This document shows positions 21,437 to 32,564 of a DNA stretch of 64,000 bases, piece after piece. A program made the position numbers and the translations under genes. Below the pieces are notes generated by a model, which made no database searches, was not told the origin of the DNA, and saw only the letters and a list, made by a program, of their open reading frames with translations. The stretch is from positions 263,012,687 through 263,076,686 of the forward strand of contig NC_069658.1 in NCBI RefSeq assembly GCF_027244095.1, given 5' to 3'. Numbering within the stretch: the stretch's first letter is position 1; every line of letters begins with the position of its first letter. Source of the stretch: Hemicordylus capensis. Taxonomy: Eukaryota > Chordata > Lepidosauria > Squamata > Cordylidae.

Positions 21437-21723
21437 TGTTGCAGAGAGATTCCTTGATGTATAAGGAATTAAACTGGAGGCCTAACTTCAGTTGCAAAAA
21501 CAACATCATAATTATTTATTCTTTCTTAACACTAGCTGAAAAGGTAACAGTCACTTATTTTAGAGGGGGAGAGCAAAACCAACAGAATTGAATAAAACAA
21601 GCAATCACCAGAACTGAAGACTGACTCCACCCCAAGAACCCAACATAGACACATACCTACTGAGGTAAGTTTACCTTAGGTGAGAAGAGAGACAATGCTT
21701 AGTTACACAGTAAAATGCCAACG
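21437..21723 (-). repeat. Copia fossil 3' LTR
   Basis: It shares TATAAGGAATTAAACT, CTTAACACTAGCT, GAACTGAAGACTGACTCCAC and GAGAGACAATGCTTAG with the other LTR, in the same order and orientation. Its outer border is fixed by the AAATG duplication. Confidence 0.92.
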
Positions 21724-21929
21724 TTCCCCTTCTCATTGCCTCGTTCTTCAGTTCACAAGTCTCATTGCTTCCTAAAAATACTGAAATTGGTCTTTAGTTA
21801 AAAGTTTTGTGAGAATGGCCAAAATGAAATTTGTGGAGGCGAAACTCCACTCTCCACTCCACTTCAGTTCAGATTGGAGTTCAGGGTGGGAAACCATGGG
21901 TCCCTTTCTGCCGCAAACTCTGGTTGCCC

Positions 21930-22165
21930 ACATTCAGATATGTGGGTACAGAAACCGGAGGTGAAGGGACCCCCAGTTTCCTGAATTTGGCGTATGTCTG
22001 CTACCATCTCCTCTGATGCACACTATTTTATATGGATAACTTCCCCTCCCCCCTTGCATGTCCCTTACAAAGTGGTGCTTAGTGTCAATATAATTGGTTC
22101 TTTGTGTAGTCTTGTCACATTGTGAGAGAAGGATGCAGCTCTGGTTATCTTCATACATCATAATT
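21930..22165 (-). pseudogene. Copia RNase H remnant (fossil)
   Basis: YEDNQSCILLSQ followed by YIDTKHHFVRDM is the copia RNase H end (EDNQS and DxKxHFVRD). Confidence 0.85.
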
Positions 22166-22226
22166 GATCTTGGTTAATCTATCTCAAAGTCCAGAAGGAG
22201 TTCATGTAACCATACTACTTCTTGGC

Positions 22227-22673
22227 GGCGGTATTGGAAGGACGCTTTGGGAAGGTGCCCTATGATCAAAGATTATGCCCCTGCCAGAACGGTGAAGTGG
22301 AGACTATGGAACATCTGATGCTGAAATGTATATTTTATACTGAATTAAGGGAAAGCTTCTCTCCCCTCTATTAATTCATTACAATTCTAATTGCCCTTCT
22401 GATGGGGACAAGGCCTTTTTTTCTGCTTACTGCTAAGTCAGAGTACGTTTACAGGAGTGTAGCAAAAAAAATTTTCATAGCAAGCAAGATTCGGTTTAGA
22501 GTGATTGAGGCACGAGATGCTGGACTGTGCATTTCAGATTAACTGGTTTCATTTGAATGAAATTAGTCATGTATACGGTATTTGAAGGTATTAATATGTA
22601 TTTTATTATTGTTATTGTTTCTTTTTCTTGTATTTATGCTGGCCTTGGGCCGAAATAAACAAATACATACATA
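22227..22673 (+). mobile_element. 5'-truncated LINE with zinc-knuckle remnant, 16-bp TSD
   Basis: It is flanked by CATACTACTTCTTGGC at 22211-22226 and 22674-22689. It encodes YDQRLCPCQNGEVETMEHLM before LKC, a Cys-rich knuckle found after the reverse transcriptase of some non-LTR elements. The 3' end is TTGGGCCGAAATAAACAAAT followed by (ACAT)n. The clade was not determined. Confidence 0.85.
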
Positions 22674-22854
22674 CATACTACTTCTTGGCAAGCCTGTGCT
22701 GCAGATATATATTCTGCCTCAGTTGAACAGAGGGCTACAACAGACTGTTTCTTACTCATCCATGAAATTACTCCTTCCCCATAAAATAATACACCCCCAC
22801 TGGCTGATTTTCTATCTTCCTTGTCCTAAGCCCAGTTGGCATCCATGTAACCTG

Positions 22855-23071
22855 GTGGCGCAGTGGTAAAACTGCCGCCCTGTAACCAGAAGGTTACAAG
22901 TTCAATCCTGACCAGGGGCTCAAGGTTGACTCAGCCTTCCATCCTTCCGAGGTCGGTAAAATGAGTACCCAGAATGTTGGGGGCAATATGCTAAATCATT
23001 GTAAACTGCTTAGAGAGCTCCGGCTATAGAGCGGTATATAAATGTAAGTGCTATTGCTTTTGCTATTGCTA
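22855..23071 (+). mobile_element. tRNA-derived SINE
   Basis: GGTGGCGCAGTGGTAAAACT is the A-box region and AGGTTACAAGTTCAATCCTG the B-box region. The body has GAGGTCGGTAAAATGAGTAC and the tail AGCGGTATATAAATGTAAGT plus (TATTGC)n. TAACCT flanks both ends. Confidence 0.85.
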
Positions 23072-23659
23072 ACCTATCAACCAAGGTTCTTTACTAGCTG
23101 GTAATAATAATTTGAAATTTGCTGTACATTTTAGATATTGTCCAATCCTTAATTGCAGTTCAATCTTTCTTTGTTGGTGAGTTCACTCTTCTGCACAATA
23201 TCCCAACTGTTGCTGCAATGTCTGGTCATTAAACAGTTGATATACACAACATTTTCCAATTCCCATTCTGTATTTGTCAATATTTTCTAGGGTTCACTGC
23301 ATTCTTTCTTCTTTGGAAAACCCAGTTCTATTGGGGTGTTTACTTTTTGCTTCTGTAAAGCCAAGACACTTGGCTTGATACTAAGTCTTCAATTTTTGTT
23401 GGTTTTGATTCAAGGTAAAACTTCTATCTTTTCATCTTTTTATTTGAATTCCAAGATAATAGGAGATCTCTCCCAGATCTTTAATTTCCAGTTCGTCCTC
23501 ACTAATTCATCGTGATCTCTCTTATCTTGATGGCATATTATCAGGTCATCTACATATGTGAGGATGTGTATCCACCTTCCATCTCTGAGTCATGTATATA
23601 CAAGCATGGATCAGCTTTTCCTTGCTTGAATCATTCTCTTAGAAGTAGTTGATTTCATG

Positions 23660-23960
23660 CTCTGGCAGCTTGTTTTAACCCATATATACTATACTGAAAT
23701 TTACAGAAGCACAAAGTGCTTCTTTTTCTGGTTCTTCAAAACCTGGTTGTTTCACATAAATGTCATTTTTAATGTCACCATATAGAAATGCCATCTTAGC
23801 ATCCGGATGATATACTTCCATTCTTCTTGATGCTCCAATTGTAAGTAGAAGTCTAATAAATATATATTTGACCACAAGTGCAAATGTTTCCTCATACCCT
23901 CTCCATATTTTTGTGCTGTAGCAACCATGGGGAAAATAAAGAACCTGAGTGGTGCACACA
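23660..23960 (-). pseudogene. Copia reverse transcriptase remnant (fossil)
   Basis: FIRLLLTIGASRRMEVYHPD and AKMAFLYGDIKNDIYVKQPG correspond to the copia reverse transcriptase block around the D-K-A-F-L-G-L motif. Confidence 0.85.
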
Positions 23961-24059
23961 CTGCTAAAATAGGTCAGCCTGGGCTGGAGGTCGGAAGACA
24001 AATTTCGGGGGTGGGGGGGAGACACCCTAGGACACCACCTGGCTATGGGCATGGTTGTA

Positions 24060-24300
24060 CAATGTTGAGATTTGAGGGTGGAATGTGAAGGTTATTGCCC
24101 AGCTGGAAATAGTCCAGAACAATTTCCTAAGGAAGATTTTGGGCCTTCCTCAGGGCATTCATGCTGCCCGTCTAAGAACAGAGATAGGGCTACTTTCAAT
24201 CTCTGTTAGAGTCCATCCAGCACTGTTAAGGCATTTCAAGAAGTTAGACAGCCTCTCAGAACATCATCTTGTTAGTGTTCACAACAATAAATTTATTGCT
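24060..24300 (+). mobile_element. LINE fragment (same type as 22227-22673)
   Basis: It encodes LEIVQNNFLRKILGLPQGIH and LRTEIGLLSISVRVHPALLR, typical of the region between reverse transcriptase and the C-terminus of some non-LTR elements. It is truncated. Confidence 0.6.
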
Positions 24301-24700
24301 TACTTATTTCATTTTGTTTGCTCCAAGATTACACTTCAGGTAAACTGGGCCTTTTCCTTCTGCAAAAATATATTCCCCATTGGCAAAGTATAGTGGGATT
24401 TTAAGTTCCATGCTTATTTCAGAAAAATCTTGTAAATTATTGAAGAAATGTGAAGTAGCTCCACTATCCAAAAATATTTTGTTTCTGCATTGACTTGCAT
24501 CACTCCTGCAGATAATTTCTCTTGCACTGGATAATTTTCCATTAGTCACAGATTTCCTTCCCCTGCTTTCAATATTGCATAGATGAGACTGTTTGCTAGA
24601 AAATCCATTTTTCTGGAATTTACTCTTATTCTCTTTTTGCTGGAAATAATGTCCTTGCTCTTTCTTAGGGCATGCATTTCTCAAATGCAAAGTACTCCCA
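24300..24700 (-). pseudogene. Copia protease and gag zinc-knuckle region remnant (fossil)
   Basis: NKIFLDSGATSHFFNNLQDF is the copia protease active-site region (LDSGATSH). Lysine-rich sequence upstream fits the end of gag. Confidence 0.85.
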
Positions 24701-24715
24701 CATATTAAAAAAATT

Positions 24716-25204
24716 GGGGCTATTCTGACAATCGGGAAAAATTGGGCTAGGAAAGCCCAGTCGTAAGAACCATTGGGCTTGGCTGTGAGCTCGGTGGTTC
24801 TCCAGAGGATAACCCGCTTTGGTAGTCCGCCCCTTAGCCCAGGTTTGCGGAGCAAGCACTCCGCAAACCTGGGCTATCGGATCATGAATAGCCGCGACTA
24901 AGCTCCGTGCTGCGGCTGCTCACGAGGAGATCCCCAGAGGGGAGGCGAAAATCTGCCTCCTGGCTCCAGGGGTCTCACCAGCATGCCCTGCGCACTCGCG
25001 CAGGGCATGCTGGAGCTTGCGGGGACCAATTGGCCCCCACTCCCCCCAGCCCCCGCCAGCAATGTCACGGAGCCGGCAATCATGTGGGCGGCCAATATGG
25101 CCGCCCAGGGCCCCTACAGAGATTGTCTGCGGGGAGAGCGGGCTTAGCCTGCTCTCCCCGCAGTTTCGTCAAAAGCGGGTCTCACAGATCGTGAGACCAG
25201 CCTC
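24716..25204. mobile_element. Inverted-repeat DNA transposon, 489 bp, 3-bp TSD (ATT)
   Basis: The ends are GGGGCTATTCTGACAATCGG and CAGATCGTGAGACCAGCCTC. ATT is duplicated at 24713-24715 and 25205-25207. Inside are the GCAGGGCATGCTGGAGCTTG hairpin arms and a GC-rich stretch. Sister copies are at 30339, 54794 and 61931. The 3-bp TSD suggests PIF/Harbinger or another 3-bp superfamily. Confidence 0.8.
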
Positions 25205-25207
25205 ATT

Positions 25208-25865
25208 GTCTGCTACCAGAAACTTTGTAGGTTTGAGTTTTAACTGATTCCTCCCTCTCAGTTTGCATTTTCAAGTTAAATTCATGCAAATGCTCCTGCA
25301 CATTCTTTTTATTTTGTAGAAAGTTAACAGTAGTCTCATACACTTTAGGCAAAAGTCACATTTTTGCTGGTTTGGGCATATTTATCTCTTACAGCTCCAA
25401 CTCTTCCAGTATTCCCAAAAATGAGCATATGTGCTCTTGCAGACTCTAACTGCAACATAACAGAAATGTGGGTATTCATCGTTCTTTGTTGAAAGACCTA
25501 CTTTAATTTTTCCCACATTCCTTTTGCTGTAATTTTTTTCTTCTATATGATAAATTAACCGATCACTCTCAGTCCCATGTGTGTCCCATGGCTTGTTTGA
25601 GAATCACATTCTTGTTTCCTTTCATTCATTGTTGGTCTCTGTTCCTCAGAACATAACATAGTCCATTCAGCAACATTTTGACTCTGAACAACCATTTTCT
25701 GTAGTTTGTATCATTCAGCATAGTAGGATGCTTCTTTACAGATTCAAAAGTAGTCATCTTGTTCTTGTTCACCTCTCTTGCCTACAAAAACTCCTCATTG
25801 CCTCTGAGATTGGGGTGTGTTTGTTTGTAGGTGCACACATACACCCACACCTGGGCCTATAACCC
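25208..25865 (-). pseudogene. Copia gag region remnant (fossil)
   Basis: The sequence lies between the protease remnant and the 5' LTR. The minus strand is AT-rich with short gag-like open pieces, and the assignment rests mainly on position. Confidence 0.5.
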
Positions 25866-25867
25866 AG

Positions 25868-26157
25868 TGATGCAGAGTGGTTCCTTGATTTATAAGGAAT
25901 TAAACTAGGGCTTAACTTTAGTTGCAGAAACAACATCTTATTTTTTCTTAACACTAGCTAACATGGGAACAGTCACTTCTGTAAGAGCGGGAGAGCAAAA
26001 CCAACAGAACTGAATAAAACAAGCAATCAACAGAACTGAAGACTGACTCCACCCCAAGCACCCAACATAGATACATACATACATACACACACACACAAGT
26101 AAGTATGCCTTAGGTGTGAAGAGAGACAATGCTTAGATACACAGTAAAATGCCAACA
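25868..26157 (-). repeat. Copia fossil 5' LTR
   Basis: This is the direct-repeat partner of 21437-21723. On the minus strand it opens TGTTGGCATTTTACTGTG and ends CTCTGCATCA. An (ATACAT/CA)n stretch has grown inside it near 26070. Confidence 0.92.
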
Positions 26158-26319
26158 AAATGTCCCGGGGCGAGGCCCTCCCACTGAGTAGCGTGTGATA
26201 CTATTTGCACAGGAGCAAGTGAAAAGGTGTGCGGAGAATATTTTGTGGTTTTCCACCACGTCCTTACTGTTCTTCTGGAGCAAATAGATGGGGAGCGAGG
26301 AGAAGAAGGCAAGGACCTG

Positions 26320-26393
26320 GGAGGGGCAGGAGATCATCTCCTCTTCTTGTTGCAGGGCCCACTCCAACCTTGGTATGCCCCTGCCTCTGGTTC
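26320..26393. mobile_element. hAT element right-end fragment (CAGGGGCGTAGC family)
   Basis: GGGCCCACTCCAACCTTGGT and ATGCCCCTG match the right ends of 11237-11507 and 29146-31313. The left end was not found. Confidence 0.5.
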
Positions 26394-26699
26394 ATAGCAT
26401 GGAATAGTCCCCCCCCCCCACCAGACAAACTAGGGTTCAGTTGTACAGTCCTATGTACACAAGAGGGGCCCTCCCAGTTTTAACTATGGCAAGAGAAAGC
26501 ATTCTCTGTGGTTTTCGCTTGCCTTAGCAAAGACAACCTGACTTTGAGGCAAAGAGAAGTGGTTGCCTTGGGTGACAGAGACACTGGGCTTGTCCAGTGT
26601 TCTCATTCATTTCAATGGGCTTGTAACAGTGATTTCCCTAACACCCTGCCCCTCCCCACCAACTGGGAGGATAAATACCACCTGAATTTTGTCAGCTTG

Positions 26700-26770
26700 C
26701 CTAGAGTTGTACACCACCTAGAGATCAGGCGGTATTAAAAGATGATAGATAGATAGATAGATAAATAACA
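26700..26770 (+). mobile_element. LINE 3' tail with (GATA)n
   Basis: GTTGTACACCACCTAGAGAT and GGCGGTATTAAAAGATGATA are followed by (GATA)n, a typical LINE end. Confidence 0.5.
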
Positions 26771-26814
26771 CACCCCAGTTTCTATGATACTTCGGTCGGG
26801 ACCATGGGACAGGA

Positions 26815-26935
26815 CCTCAGCTAGGTCCAACAGATTGCCAGACCACACTGTCACACACTGTTATGAGACTGTGGGGTTGGACTAGATGACCCCTGAGGGA
26901 CCTTTCACTCTTTGATTCTGTGATTATAACGAGAG
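26815..26935 (+). mobile_element. CR1-type LINE 3' end
   Basis: GGTTGGACTAGATGACCCCT and CTCTTTGATTCTGTGATTAT are the well-known 3' end and octamer-like tail of CR1. Confidence 0.75.
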
Positions 26936-27014
26936 GAGCTAGTAGTAAGACCTGTTGGACAAGTGCAGCCTGACGGTTTTCCATTGTGTTAGGCTGCAAA
27001 TTCTCCATTTTATG

Positions 27015-27290
27015 CATTTATTTTATTTAAAATATTTATATCCCATCCCTCCAGCACACTACTGCTTGGGGCGGCATACAATAAAAGAATAAAAACATAA
27101 AATCCACAATAAAAGAATAGAAGACAATATAACAGAGTGAATCATAAAACACACTAAAAACAGAACAGATAATATACAACAGACCAAGTAGGCCAGTAGC
27201 CTGGCTTGAGGATATGAACACCTGAAATTGTGATGCTAATTCCCCTACCACCCTATCCCCTAAGGAATGTAGGATTTCAGTCATTCTGTG
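27015..27290 (-). mobile_element. L2-like LINE 3' tail
   Basis: TTATATCCCATCCCTCCAGC and TGCTTGGGGCGGCATACAAT are followed by A-rich sequence, as at the ends of L2 copies here. Confidence 0.5.
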
Positions 27291-27299
27291 TGGACTAAA

Positions 27300-28970
27300 C
27301 ATGGGATGCAGTGAACTCAGACACTTTGGGGCTGCCCAAACCTTGAGACAGTTTTGGTCCACATATTGCGCTCCCCTGACCTATACAAAGGCACAGCTGC
27401 TACAGGAGTCCAGAGAGCATGAGGTAACGAATGTTTTGACCTTTTTTTTTAACCTTTGGCACTGGGCAGGCCTGCTGGAAGTCAAAATCTGGCTCCCAGC
27501 TAGCCACTGCCCTGGTGGTTGGGGTTTGCGGGGGGGTGTTTCATCCTGGGTATTCTTCTTTCCTGGGGCTTTTTGTGGGGGAGAGTGGGGGGTTTCCATT
27601 GGCTTCCTAGTTGCAGGGAGGGAAGAAAGACTGAGAATCCTGGCCTTCATATGGTAAAGTAGTCTGCTCTGGTGTCACTTTAAAATGCTTTCCCTTGCAG
27701 CTTCAAAGTATGCGTGTGTAGAAGAACAACTGGGACTAGCAATTAAAGCTGGTCTTCCCCTCTGCCTGCCTCCATATTTCTCTCCTGCCTTGTCTACCAC
27801 ACATGCATGTATATGGAAGTTGGAGAGAATCCTATGTTTACTTATTTCAAACAGGTCTGTTTCCCACTCCTTTTGTTTACTACCCTTTACCACCCCATTT
27901 GTTCTTTTTCTTTACTATATTATCATTATTAATACACTCATATGCTCCTTCCAAATCTTTCCAAGCCCTTCCTGGAGATGCCAGAGACTGAACCCAGAGA
28001 GTATGTGTGTGTGGTTGATTTATTAACAGGGGATGGATTTTACTTGCTGTGGTGTTTTGGGTTAATCCATTCATTGATCCAGGCCAGCTTTTGAATGGTG
28101 CTTCAGTTACTTTTATCCAGTCCTGGAGTAGAGGTGGGGCTAACAAACATCCAGCTGCAAGAGCACTGAAGGCAGATTGCATTTGCCTCTCTGTAAATAA
28201 TGTCTTATTAAACCATTAATATTCCTGATTCTACTCCACTGCTTTGTCCTTGTATATCACAACACTTTCCTCTGGATTCTGCACTTGCCTAAAATGAAAA
28301 ACCTTTGTGTAGATTGGCAACTTCCATCTGTGGGCAGTTACAAAAGGCTACTGAGTTGCAGAAGCCCAACAACATGGAAGGCCACTAAAGCTTTCCCTTG
28401 ATGATGCCATTTCAGGTCGGGACGGGGTTTCATGTTTTAATATTCCTCCCCCTTCAACTCCAGTACAAATATTACCATATAACTGATTGCATTTTAATGC
28501 TGTTTTCACAGTTTTTTTGTGTTGTTTTGGTCTGCTATTGTAAGCCTCTTTGAGTGGTGTGTGTGTGTGTGAACAGAAAAGCAGGGTAGAAGTTACCTAA
28601 ATAAATAAGTAAATGTAGTGCATTGTATACAGTTTGGCCACCCCTCAGATCTCACCTGGCACCCCCTGGAAATTAAAACACCTCCCAATGTTAAATTCTG
28701 GGGGAAATTATTGCTTGTAAAGGATAACTTCCTGGTGGATCCTGCCTTGTAATAATTAGTGGAAGAAGGTGCTTTTCTATTTCAGGCACTGATATGTCAT
28801 GGGTCAGCCCTGCACTGTATTGATTAATTAAATTATAGTGATGCCCTGCTTTTCAGTCCAGATTGACTCCTAAAGCAGCTTACAATTGAAATTCATGAAG
28901 AGGTACTCCTTAATTAAGGATACATTGTGGTGTGAAGCCTTGGCTCTTAACACAGACCTTCAGCAAGGTT
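27300..28970. other. No gene seen; scattered decayed LINE/SINE tails
   Basis: LINE-like tails lie near 28540-28610 (plus) and 28800-28900 (minus), and a SINE-like scrap near 27955-28005. The remainder is unclassified. Confidence 0.45.
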
Positions 28971-28975
28971 TCTCC

Positions 28976-29062
28976 TAGGCCTGGGGTCCCCAATTTTGGG
29001 TCCCCAGCTGTCACTGGACTACAATTTCCATTATCCTTTGGCCATTGCAGCTGGGAAAGATG
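28976..29062. mobile_element. hAT-type MITE, left part
   Basis: GGGTCCCCAGCTGTCACTGG and ACTACAATTTCCATTATCC match the left arm of the CAGGGGTTCTCAACC group. The right arm is incomplete. Confidence 0.4.
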
Positions 29063-29316
29063 GGAGCCGAGGGGAGAATCTGCAAGTTTGCCTGTACTTA
29101 AGGGGAGATGGCACAGTTAATTCACTTTGCCTGAACACCTCATATCAGGGGCATACCATGAATTAGGCAAAGGGAGACAAATGTCTCCTGGTCCACAGCC
29201 TCTGAGAGCCCCCCAAGGTCCGCCCTTGCTCTTTCTCTTTTCCCTATTTCTTACTCTTTCCCTTTTTCTGTTGCTGCAGCAGCAGCAGCAAAGTGATCGA
29301 ATACCTACTACTACTT

Positions 29317-29342
29317 CTTCTTCTTCTTCTTCTTCTTCTTTT
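29317..29342. repeat. (CTT)n microsatellite
   Basis: CTT is repeated about eight times. A (CAG)n run lies nearby at about 29446-29461. The leucine- or serine-rich frames over them are artefacts. Confidence 0.85.
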
Positions 29343-30338
29343 TGCCTCCTGCCTTCCTCTCAGCATGGCTGCTCCCCGGCAGGCCATGCTCTGTGCAGAC
29401 TCACTCACTGAAACTGAAAGCATGCTGAGGCACGAGTCAGGCAGCAGCAGCAGCAGCAGCAAGAGGGCGTGCTGGAGCTTTGAAGCCAAGCTGCTGCCTG
29501 GCGGCTGCCTGGGGGCTGCATAAAAGCCTTGTTTCGTTTTTTGTTGCTGCTGACAGATAGACTCACAAGAAGGCAGGGGGTAAAGTAAATGCAAGCCGTA
29601 TTAGGCAAGGGGAAGGGGAAGAAGAATGTAAAGGAAAAGAAACTGCCTGAGGGTTGCATAAATGCCTTGTTCTGCTGTGCTGACTGACCCTCAAAAAGGC
29701 AAGGCAGGGAATGGATGGTAAATGAAACTTTTATTTTTAAAAGTAACCATCTGGTCAAGGGAACAAGTGGAATGTGAAGAAAACAAATGAAAAAAAGAGG
29801 GAGAGGTTATGAGAAAGGGGTGGGGGCTGCCTTGGTACTGCTGTCTCACGAGAAGGGGAGGAACAATGGAAGGTAAAAGAAACTTGTATTTTTAAAAGTA
29901 AGCATGATGAAGAGTTGGTGTTCAGTGTTGGGATCTTGCAGGCTGAGTCATCCATTTGATAAGGGGCTAAAGAGCTGCTGAATAAATGCTTTTAAAAAAA
30001 AGACTTGCATCAAAATAAGACTTTGCAAATCAGCTGCTGATGGGGATTTTTTTTTTTTTTTAAGCTGCCTTTCTTTCCTGTCCCTGAAATCCTTACTACT
30101 TAAATCCCAAGAAACGGGGATGACTCCATGTATTCCATTCTGTTGTCTGGTCTGAAATCAAATTAGGAGAAAGATAGATAGAAAGATAGATTGAGATTGA
30201 TTGTCTAAACTGATTAGTGATTGCTGGTGAGTGACTTCTCTTTCTGTTGGCAGAGCTCAGGGTAGTGTTTGTATGATTCTTTCTTCCTACTTTCATTCTT
30301 ACAACAGTCCTGTGAGAGGGGTTAGGATGAGAGAGAAT

Positions 30339-30786
30339 GAGGCTATTCTCACGACCAGCAAAAATCGGGCTAGGAGAGCCTAGCTCGATTTTAGCTGCTC
30401 ATGTAAACCACCGGTGGTTTACAAGTGGCTAACCTGCTTGAGAAGCACTCCCCTTAGCCCAGGTTAATGGATCGTGTACTGCCACAGCGCAGCTCCATGG
30501 CGCAGCAACTCATGAGGAGACCCCCGACCGGGAGGCTAAAAAGCAGCCTCCCGGCTTGGGGGTCTCTCCAGCATGCTGTGCACGCTCATGCAGGGCATAC
30601 TGGAACTGCTGGGGGCCACATGGCCCCTGAACTCTCCCCGGCTCCATGACAGAGTTGGCAGTCATGTGGGTGGCCGATCTGGGCGCCCAGGCAGGGCTTG
30701 CTGATCGTTTGCGGGGAGAGCAGGCTTAGCCCGCTCTCCCCACAAACCCTTCCAAAGTGGGTCTCACTGATCGTGAGACCCGCCTT
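30339..30786. mobile_element. Inverted-repeat DNA transposon, sister of 24716-25204
   Basis: GAGGCTATTCTCACGACCAG on the left and CTGATCGTGAGACCCGCCTT on the right are the family ends. CGGGGAGAGCAGGCTTAGCC is shared with the sister copies. The TSD is not preserved. Confidence 0.75.
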
Positions 30787-31799
30787 CCTATCTAGTTTAA
30801 GGTTATCCTCTGAGCTTCCTGGTTGAGTATGGAAGGATTTTAACCCAATTTTCATCCAGCACTAACCAGGTTTTTAACTAAGTGGGGTAGTCAGTGCAGG
30901 AGACAAAGGAGACCAAACTTATTTTAGCTATGAAACAAGTACTAGGGTGCCTAAACATTATTAAGGTTGGCTGGCATAAACTAAACACACACTCACACAT
31001 ACACTTACTCCATAGTAAACCTATGTTCACTGGAATGAACTCAAGATATTTTTTTGTTCAGGACTGAATCTGTTCCCTATCAGTTGGTTGAAATATACGC
31101 GCAATGTGAAGTGGAAGAAAGGAAAAAACTGTGAAATCTGTTTTTTCTTTAAAGTGGGGCAGGGCAGCCACTTTTTTCTTTGTCCCAGTCCCCCCCACCC
31201 CTCATGTACTGAGATCTGTTCTGCACCTAGTAGAAGGTGAAAGAAAGGAAAGCAGTGAGGGGCCCATTTTACAATCTCGTCTCCGGGCCCACTCCAACCT
31301 TGGTGTGTCCCTGCTCCATATTTGGGGTGTTGGGTACTGTAGTTGTGGCAAATGTTGCTGTGAGCCACTCCAAGCTTATGTAAAAACAGCCAATATAGGG
31401 TTTAAATAAATGAATAAATAAATAAAACACACCTGGGCATTGTCACAGGCCATTGTGAGCTCAGCATGAGCACAGACATCTTGGGAGATGGAACCTTTGT
31501 TTCATTCCGACCCCTTGAACAAAGGAAGAGACCAGAATAAGCCAGGCTTTTTCAGAAGACTGGAATGTGGATGGCCTTTTTTTCTGACTGGGCTGCACAG
31601 CCTGCAGAGTCATTAATGTACGTCAGTGAGTAGCACTGGAAGTGGATAAGGTGAGTGGCTTCCTTCCACTGCCTCCCCCCATGATATCACCATTTGGACT
31701 TGTGAACAGTGCTGTCATTACAGGTTGACTCATCAGAGATTTGAATCCCCAGTTCCTCCAAACTCTCTCTAGCCACACATTGAGCCCTTTCTCAACAGC

Positions 31800-32015
31800 A
31801 GTGAGAAAGGGCCGGGGTGGAGCCGCCACTGGGCCAACGGGTTCAAAGAACCCGGGCCACGCCCAATCAGGGCCATGCCTTGTAGCCCCAACACGCCCCC
31901 CCCATCTGACATCAGATGCAGGGGTGCTGGTTTAGCTGCCGAGCGGGGGCCGTGCAGCCCCTTCAGGAGCTAAACTAAGGCTGGCGCTGCATTTGCAGTG
32001 CAGCCAGGAGCAGCT
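31800..32015 (-). repeat. Unclassified GC-rich repeat, copy 1
   Basis: Its reverse complement shares ATCTGATGTCAGATG, GTGTTGGGGC and GGGTTCTTTGAACCCGTTGG with 59880-60005. The two copies are in opposite orientation. Confidence 0.65.
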
Positions 32016-32029
32016 CTTCCCAGGTAATA

Positions 32030-32095
32030 ATAATGATGGGAGTTGCGATCCATTCCCACAATATCTGGAAACCCAAGGTTGGGAACCTTTGCTTT
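32030..32095. mobile_element. hAT-type MITE, right half
   Basis: GATGGGAGTTGCGATCC, ATCTGGAAACCC and AAGGTTGGGAACC are the right arm of the CAGGGGTTCCCAACC group. Confidence 0.4.
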
Positions 32096-32151
32096 AAGGA
32101 GTTTTGTAGCTGCCAGATGCTATTCTGCCTTGTAGTCAGTGGGGCTATTCA

Positions 32152-32560
32152 CATGATTGGGTGGGTGGGGAGCAGGCGGGGGGAAGACTGCACAGTCCTT
32201 ACCCCCACCACCCCCAACAAGTGAATGTTCCCTTCTAGGAGCGCTGATCACACTTCCACACGACCCGGCCTCTGGGTATCCCACAATGCACCGTGCACTG
32301 AGCGTGGTGCATTGGGGGATTTTTCTAGGAGACAGGCACTCTAGGCATCTGTCTCTGTGTCTCCTTGGGCTTAATGTACCCCAAGGAGACACATGATCCC
32401 AGAGCCTGGGTTAACGGTGCACTGGTGCCGTTAACCCAGGGGCTAGGTGGTGCTGCCCTGCTGGGATCGGGCTCCACCCCGGCATTTCTCACACACAGGC
32501 TAACTTGGGCTGGGCTTCTCTAGCCTGGGTTAGGCTGCATGTGCTCCTTTTTATACTTCA
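32152..32560. repeat. Inverted-repeat-rich element, related to the 3-bp-TSD family
   Basis: It starts GGGGCTATTCACATGATTGG, like the ends at 24716. Inside, CCTGGGTTAACGGTGCAC and GTGCCGTTAACCCAGG form a hairpin, and GTCTCCTTGGG pairs with CCCAAGGAGAC. The right end was not found. Confidence 0.45.
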
Positions 32561-32564
32561 CAGC

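Larger units (their letters stand above)
21437..26157 (-). mobile_element. Ty1/copia LTR retrotransposon fossil, about 4.7 kb with nested insertions
   Basis: Two direct repeats of about 290 bp (21437-21723, 25868-26157) flank minus-strand remnants of gag, protease, reverse transcriptase and RNase H in copia order. The TSD AAATG is intact at 21432-21436 and 26158-26162. Later insertions inside it are a LINE (22227-22673), a tRNA-SINE (22855-23071), a LINE piece (24060-24300) and an inverted-repeat transposon (24716-25204). It is broken, with more than ten interruptions. The two LTRs have diverged clearly, so it is old. Confidence 0.9.
29146..31313. mobile_element. hAT DNA transposon, about 2.17 kb, with nested insertion
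   Basis: The left end is CAGGGGCATACCATG and the right end ACCTTGGTGTGTCCCTG. The flanks CCTCATAT and CTCCATAT agree at six of eight bases, the differences being C/T. Both ends match the short copy at 11237-11507. The interior has (CTT)n and (CAG)n tracts and repeated blocks (for example AAGTAAACATGA-like pieces) but no recognisable transposase. Another transposon sits at 30339-30786. It is probably non-autonomous. Confidence 0.65.

Noticed and set aside
22850-23071. A functional tRNA gene at the SINE head
   Set aside because: The A and B boxes are present but the cloverleaf is not kept, and a SINE body and tail follow directly.
29244-29594. Signal-peptide-like frame with a poly-leucine stretch and poly-serine tract
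   Set aside because: It is encoded by (CTT)n and (CAG)n microsatellites inside a hAT element, with no exon borders.
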